Source of the DNA: Atopsyche davidsoni
Lineage: Eukaryota; Arthropoda; Insecta; Trichoptera; Hydrobiosidae
Direction of reading: 5' to 3'
NCBI GenBank assembly: GCA_022113835.1
Contig: JAILWY010000004.1
Span: 5,149,501 to 5,213,500 of the forward strand
DNA: 64,000 nucleotides
Shown here piece after piece: positions 58,558 through 64,000 of the stretch (position 1 is the stretch's first letter; the number at the start of each line of letters is the position of its first letter). The translations under genes were made by a program, and so were the position numbers. Below the pieces are notes generated by a model. It was not told the DNA's origin. It ran no database searches and saw nothing but the letters and a program-made list of their open reading frames with translations.

Positions 58558-58790
58558 ACTACCGTCGACAATGCGACACCTGACTGCCTGCCATAAATCA
58601 CAGCGTGTGTGTGTGGCCACGTGCGCGGGGCACCCTGTATGAAGAGGTCCGGCATACAGAGTGCCGGAGGCGCGTGCCCGGCGCGGGGCACTTCCTGCGA
58701 CCATGGCGGCCATGGCAACCATGGCACCTGCCCCGGATGACCAAAACGGGCCCGTCCGTCCGAGAACTGGATTGTGACCATCGGCTATTT

Positions 58791-59310
58791 CGGATCGGAC
58801 CGAACGGCCGCGAACCGAATGGGATCGCCCGTTTTGGTTCGCGGCGGCGATAGGCCTGGATATTGGACTGCTGCATATGCCAACATAATATCCATTTGAA
58901 AAATTTTCGTCTAACATGTACCAATATGGTATTGTTAAAATGGAGCGTCATATATATATAAAAAAAAATAAATAATAAAACGGATTGGACCGAATGGCCG
59001 CGAACTGAATGGGATCACCCGTTTTGGTTGGCGATAGACTTTTATAGTGTACAGATTTCCTGTGTATGTATTTTTGCTTGTCAACTTAAAATCCATTAGA
59101 AATTCTTTTGATAAATGTCAATGTGTTAATTTTTAACTAATATAAAGAGTATAAAGCTCAAATTTTCGATCGGACTGAATGGCATCGTCCATTTAGTCTG
59201 AAGTAGCGATGTGCTTGACGGGGTGGATTTCCACGTTAGGTGTAATTTTCGAAGCTTGTCGACTTAAAATCAATTGGAAATTTTTTATGAAAACTCAATT
59301 TTTTAATACC
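58791..59310 (+). repeat. three diverged tandem copies of a unit of about 190 bp
   Basis: Copies start at about 58791, 58981 and 59166. Each opens with a cggat(c/t)ggac(c/t)gaa(t/c)gg motif, continues gggatc(g/a)cccgttttggtt (weaker in copy 3), and later has aaaatccatt(a)gaaa-type sequence. Divergence rises to the right. No protein was found. It may be old satellite-like DNA. Confidence 0.6.
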
Positions 59311-60950
59311 ACTTGTATTATAAGAAAAATATGATATTTGTACCCTAAAATTGTTAAACGCAGTGTTGAGTACGAATAAAAAATGACATTTGCAGCATAA
59401 CCGTTATGGCACTAAATACCGCTGAAGCCATAAATGTCATTTTTATGTACATGGGACATCATTTTTTTAAGCTCAAAATGAACGGGTTATAAGAAAAGAA
59501 AATGATGAGAAATATTTTTAAATTACGTGGTTTGATTTTTAGGTACATCTTAGTTTATTAAAAACAATTTTGAGCCAAATTTACTTCATAATATGGTATC
59601 TATTTGTTGAAGTAAACGCTTAAATGTTTTAAAATAAATAACAGTTTTTTTTATAAATACAAATTCTATGTAAATATAAATTACTTTTATAGCAATTAAA
59701 CTTCTGTTTTTTTTTTATAAATATGCCCAACGGTGTAAACATTCTAGATACAATTGTAAACGCTTCTTGTTACCTGATTAATGTTTGTAAAATCAACGCT
59801 GATTTCAATCATTGCCAACTAACTTTCGTTGGGTTTAGTAAGCTTAATGTTTGTTTGGCTAAGCAATGCTTATAAATTATTTAGCCACACTCTCTAGTCC
59901 CGCTAGTGAAGCTATTGAGTGCGCGAAGGAAAATCAACAAAACACGCTTAAATTATTCTGCCACAGTGTTTGCGGATTCTTTTCTTTCTTGCCTCAAAAG
60001 TAAAACCTGTGTAATACAAATTTGAAAAACACTGTTTGCACGCCATTCGTGGTAATTCCTACCAACTACTGTCAGTGAGGCGTTTTTATACAACATTAAT
60101 GGTTATCATCGATTTGGTCGGGTTAGATATAATATTTATAGTAGTACTAAAGTAAAGCACTGTAGAAAAATTATCACGATTCAATCGGTGTATTTATAGC
60201 CGGTTCTCCTTCGATGTGTCGATTTTACTTTTTCCATTTCCTATTTTTTGTGTGTAAACGTATCTGTTTGATCTAATCTGTCCAACTGCGTGTATTTTTG
60301 TTGAGTTTTTTTTTTTTTAATATCCATTGTTTTAAAACACAACAATGGTCCCTACTCAATTTAATGATTTTTATACGGCAGCGAAATAAAAGCTCTTTCT
60401 TTTACATAATAAATTCAGAATTTTTATAAGGAAATTTTATGTCATTCAAATCTGAAAAAAAATGTTAATTAAAACATGTATGCTCAATAAAAATACAATT
60501 TATTGTCTAAAAAAGCAGTAACCACATGAATTTAGTTTCGAAAAATTTAGACATTAGACTATTTACATTTTTCCTTTCAATAGACTTTCACTTTAGCGTT
60601 TGATGACAGGTTATTTACCCTTCCAATCTAATCTCACGTTAGTCTCTCCTCACGCCTACTCACAATCAGGTAATATTTTAATCCACACATACCTAATATT
60701 CAATAACTATGACTGAAATGAAAAGGTCGCGTGTTTAGGTCACCTGCTATCGGAATCCATTTAAAAGTTACAAAATAAACTAATTATGTATAAACGTGGG
60801 GAGGAAATGACGTGAGATAAGATCGGTAGCCTGCGGCGTAGATTAAATAGAGAATAAAACAAATAAAATAATAAAAAAACTTACATGCGTTATAAAAGGC
60901 GTCTGGCGTCTTTTCTTTTTTCCTTCGATTTGGCCTTCGTGGCCAAATCG
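59311..60950. other. AT-rich DNA, nothing recognised
   Basis: Long T and A runs and no gene-like stretch. Confidence 0.5.
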
Positions 60951-61376
60951 ATTATTTCCGACTGAATTTTATGTTTACCAAAACGGCTCTTTTTCGGTGC
61001 ATTTGATAGCGCCATCGCGTGGAAGAATTACCAGTCGATGTGAACCTCCAATGGCTGTTGGAGTTTTGATTCAACATTAAATCGGTTTTCTCCATACTCA
61101 TCGCCTGGTGACCATATAGGTAGTCTACGTGTCCGCCGCTCATGGAGACGAACACGCGACGTGCACAGGAAGCACTCACGCCGCATGGGAACCGTCGCCT
61201 TTGCAGTCTGGCCAAGATCCATACCCGGCCTGATGACGCGACGACGACGTCTGCCATTGGTGCTGCATTTAAATTTAATTACAGCAACAAACGTTTGTGT
61301 GATTCTTAAACGCGTCTCGCACAACCTATTAACGCTGAAAACCGAATACGTTGCAAAACAAAACATATTTTTTTGA
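60951..61376. other. GC-richer stretch with open frames on both strands, unassigned
   Basis: Positions 61028-61366 are open for 112 codons on the minus strand, arginine- and cysteine-rich, and shorter frames overlap on the plus strand. The composition is above the surroundings. No motif was recognised and no clear splice borders were seen. It could be an old transposon piece, a regulatory element or an exon of an unknown gene. Confidence 0.2.
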
Positions 61377-64000
61377 TGACTTCGTAACCATTTTATCGGA
61401 TATATTTCTGTCCTGGGTCAGTCTCACTGATTCGGCTTCGTACTTCCACTGGCATAAATTCCGCAGCCACGTAAACATCCTCCTTTCAATGCCCCCTTTT
61501 CCTTAGATTTTTCCCTGGATAATCAGCTGTAATAAGACCATAATAGAAGACCTTCCGCTTCTTTCGTCAAGAGCTCGTTTTCTTTGCGCATTCTGTGCAA
61601 GACTCTTTCATGGTATCTTTAGGATTCTCCTATACAGTCACATTATATCATCTGACAGTAGATTTTATAAGTACTTAAGCATTATTTCCCAAATATATTT
61701 TTTAATGCGGAATAATTTATGCGGTCAGGTTTTTTTTCTGGATAACAAATGGAAAAGTCGTTTAGATGCGATGGGCATGGATTTAAGATGTTAATACGAG
61801 TGTCCCAGGGGAAGACGTCACAACGAAGCCCGGCGGTGGGTGAAATCATTATCAACCCCTTGAATACCAAATAGGGTTATCAGAAATCTAACGCTTTTGG
61901 AGATATTCCAATTTTTAAGGTTTTTTTCATAGCTCTTAATTTTTTCTCATCTATAGTAAAAAAAATATATGACTATCTAAAATAATGTTAGCATCAATTT
62001 TGCTCTTTTGTGTATGCTTGTATGTAATACGATGTATTTCTACTGGAAATCTGTAGCGTGGGGTTTTCACATGTAATATGCAGTTTCTAATATTTCATTT
62101 ATTAATTTAGGTGTTAATGATATCACCAAAAGAAGTGCAGCAGTTAATCTTGATGTCGTCATTATTGACCGTAACTATTTTGATATAGTCGCTTATATTT
62201 TTTTGTTAGTTTATTTTTCACTGCACGAAATCACGCAATGTACATGATATTATCATATAGTTTATATTATTTACAAGCTATGTTATTCAATTGTATTGTC
62301 TTTGTAATCAACCCTTATCGTTAACCAACAATTTCGGAAATGTCGCTATAACAAAGCGCATACTCGAATTGAAACACAGCCGGCTGCATCGCAACCATGT
62401 CGGTGTTTCTGCAACTGTGTTATCCAGATTATTCGATTGTGCTTTTAACATAGCAAGTTATAGTAAATCTCGATGGGAAGAGCCGCAGAAGGCCGCGGGG
62501 CACCATCGAGTCTGTCCGGGGCGTGTACTAGCAGCCCGGTGTCTGCTCGTATTCTGATCACCTGCCACATATGCCGCACATTATGACCCAAGGCTTGCTA
62601 GTTTTTTTTATCCGGTGAATCCGTACTTTTATTTTTGCGAGATTTATTTTAGCGTCCACCTTGCACTGTATTCCAAATGTCAATACAATTGTATTGAATA
62701 CTTGCGAGAATTTTTAATATGTAGTAGTTGCACCTTAAACTTTGAGTTCAAGCAGGTGTGGTAAATTACATATAAATGCAGATGCATTTAATAATATTTT
62801 CAGTATTAATACATTGTGTATATATATAGGTTAATATTATTCAGGTAAAGTCACCTTGGTCGACAATCATTGATTTCTTTAGCAGGCATGGTTGCATTTG
62901 CCATTTTGTAAAGATTAGAAATTAAATCTATGATTAAAGGGAAAATATATTCTCTAGTATAGTAAATGTCGGAGACTTTAATCTCTCGCTTAACGGTCCA
63001 CAAGTGGATTTCGCTCCACTACTAGATGAACAAAGCGAAAATTGGGAATCACACTTTGTGATATATACAACTGAGGATCGTGTAAATAATTATTATGCTT
63101 TCTATTGATTTTTTAAATAATTTTTTATGCAATTCTGCTGCATCGTCTAAATCTTGGATATACTTTTGATAAGCTGTTGCGTGTGTAGTTTTAATCAATA
63201 TGAATAACAATGTTTATGAGCTTTGTACTGAGTACTACGCAGTCTGTTGTTGTTGTCGCTGGCGATGGACAGACGTTGCGTGACTCACTTCAAGGTGCAT
63301 TTACAAGACAAGGAAGATGCGAGATGAACTTTTCACCCACTCTGTTTATATTAAGCCCATTGTGAGTGCTAAAGTGAACATAAAATCAGTGTCAACATAA
63401 ATTTTAATCCGCTTTGTGCATTATTCCTTACAACATTATCTCTTTCAAGCTCTCCAACTCTAAAAGTTTCAGCTTTCCGCTGAACCTCTACTTTTGTTCT
63501 GGTTTATTTTTCTTCTTTTATATGTGCAGCTAAGCTGTCTATACATGGTACAACACAACCGATAAACGAGTGAAAAATTGTAACGCTGATGTCAAACTTT
63601 TTGCGTTTTTTTTTTAATCCGAAAAGTTGGAAAATAGGGCGTGCTATTCACGTTATAATTTATTGATCTGTTGTGTGGTCTCATGTTTAGACCTCTTTAA
63701 TATATTAAATTTTGTAAATGTTTTTCAAATATTTGTTATATTCGAATCCATTGAATATTCAATATTTTTAAGATGTTTTAAGCATGCGATTTGCATCATG
63801 CTAATTCATTTAGACTTGGGGATTGTATTCCAATAAAGATAAAAGCACTAAATTTGCTAATATTAAAATTGTTCGCAGGTCATCACAAAGTAAAAAAAGG
63901 GATTTAAAAATGGCTAACATTCTTGTTTTTGGTATGAATGTGCAAACCGTATTTTCCACTACGTCAACAATTTTCTTTGAAACTCTTCAGACTCTCCAAT
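61377..64000. other. AT-rich DNA to the window end
   Basis: No supported gene, RNA or repeat. A small GC-rich patch is at 62468-62560. Confidence 0.5.

Noticed and set aside
58465..58951. Open frames of 89-150 codons on both strands around 58.5-58.9 kb
   Set aside because: They overlap simple repeats, mariner end and the tandem unit; composition-driven and mutually overlapping.

Overview
The window is AT-rich animal nuclear DNA with spliced genes, and almost certainly comes from an insect. It carries a tandem array of intronless ionotropic receptors (divergent IRs). It also has a MEK whose N-terminus matches fly Dsor1, a two-exon LAMTOR2, an insect-type alpha-1,3-fucosyltransferase, a decayed mariner and a short Helitron-like element. 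A holometabolous insect such as a moth fits, but the order cannot be fixed from the sequence alone.

Layout. Positions 1-3412 hold two tandem paralogues of a small multi-pass membrane protein. Their middle exons are each exactly 124 nt, and the family looks snakeskin/MARVEL-like. Positions 3923-5422 are a 405-bp tandem repeat whose unit carries a tRNA-like, pol III box A/box B module; it ends in a fold-back. Positions 5691-29320 are the IR cluster: two intact receptors on the plus strand, then five intact receptors and four decaying fragments on the minus strand. A three-gene block (called c, d and e here) has been copied about three times. The c and d members of the extra copies are broken, while the e member survives every time with an intact 602-residue frame. 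Helitron-like and TTAA-flanked elements lie among the receptors.

The right half is a sparse housekeeping region: an alpha-1,3-fucosyltransferase in five exons (33009-37782, +), an intronless MEK1/2 orthologue (39661-40887, +), LAMTOR2 in two exons (42695-43168, -), and the first coding exon of a probable type II membrane protein (44054-44231, +). The rest of that last gene is not visible, so most of 44-64 kb may be its first intron plus intergenic DNA. This stretch holds a broken mariner, copies of an unnamed interspersed repeat, simple repeats, and three diverged tandem copies of a unit of about 190 bp.

The receptors would act at the dendritic membrane of chemosensory neurons. The fucosyltransferase is a Golgi enzyme, MEK acts in the Ras-ERK cascade, and LAMTOR2 belongs to the lysosomal Ragulator scaffold, which in other animals also tethers MEK1 through LAMTOR3. 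MEK and LAMTOR2 being neighbours here is probably coincidence. The best leads are the triplicated receptor block with its mosaic gene and variable patch, and the tRNA-like tandem array with its fold-back. No clearly new multi-gene system was found.
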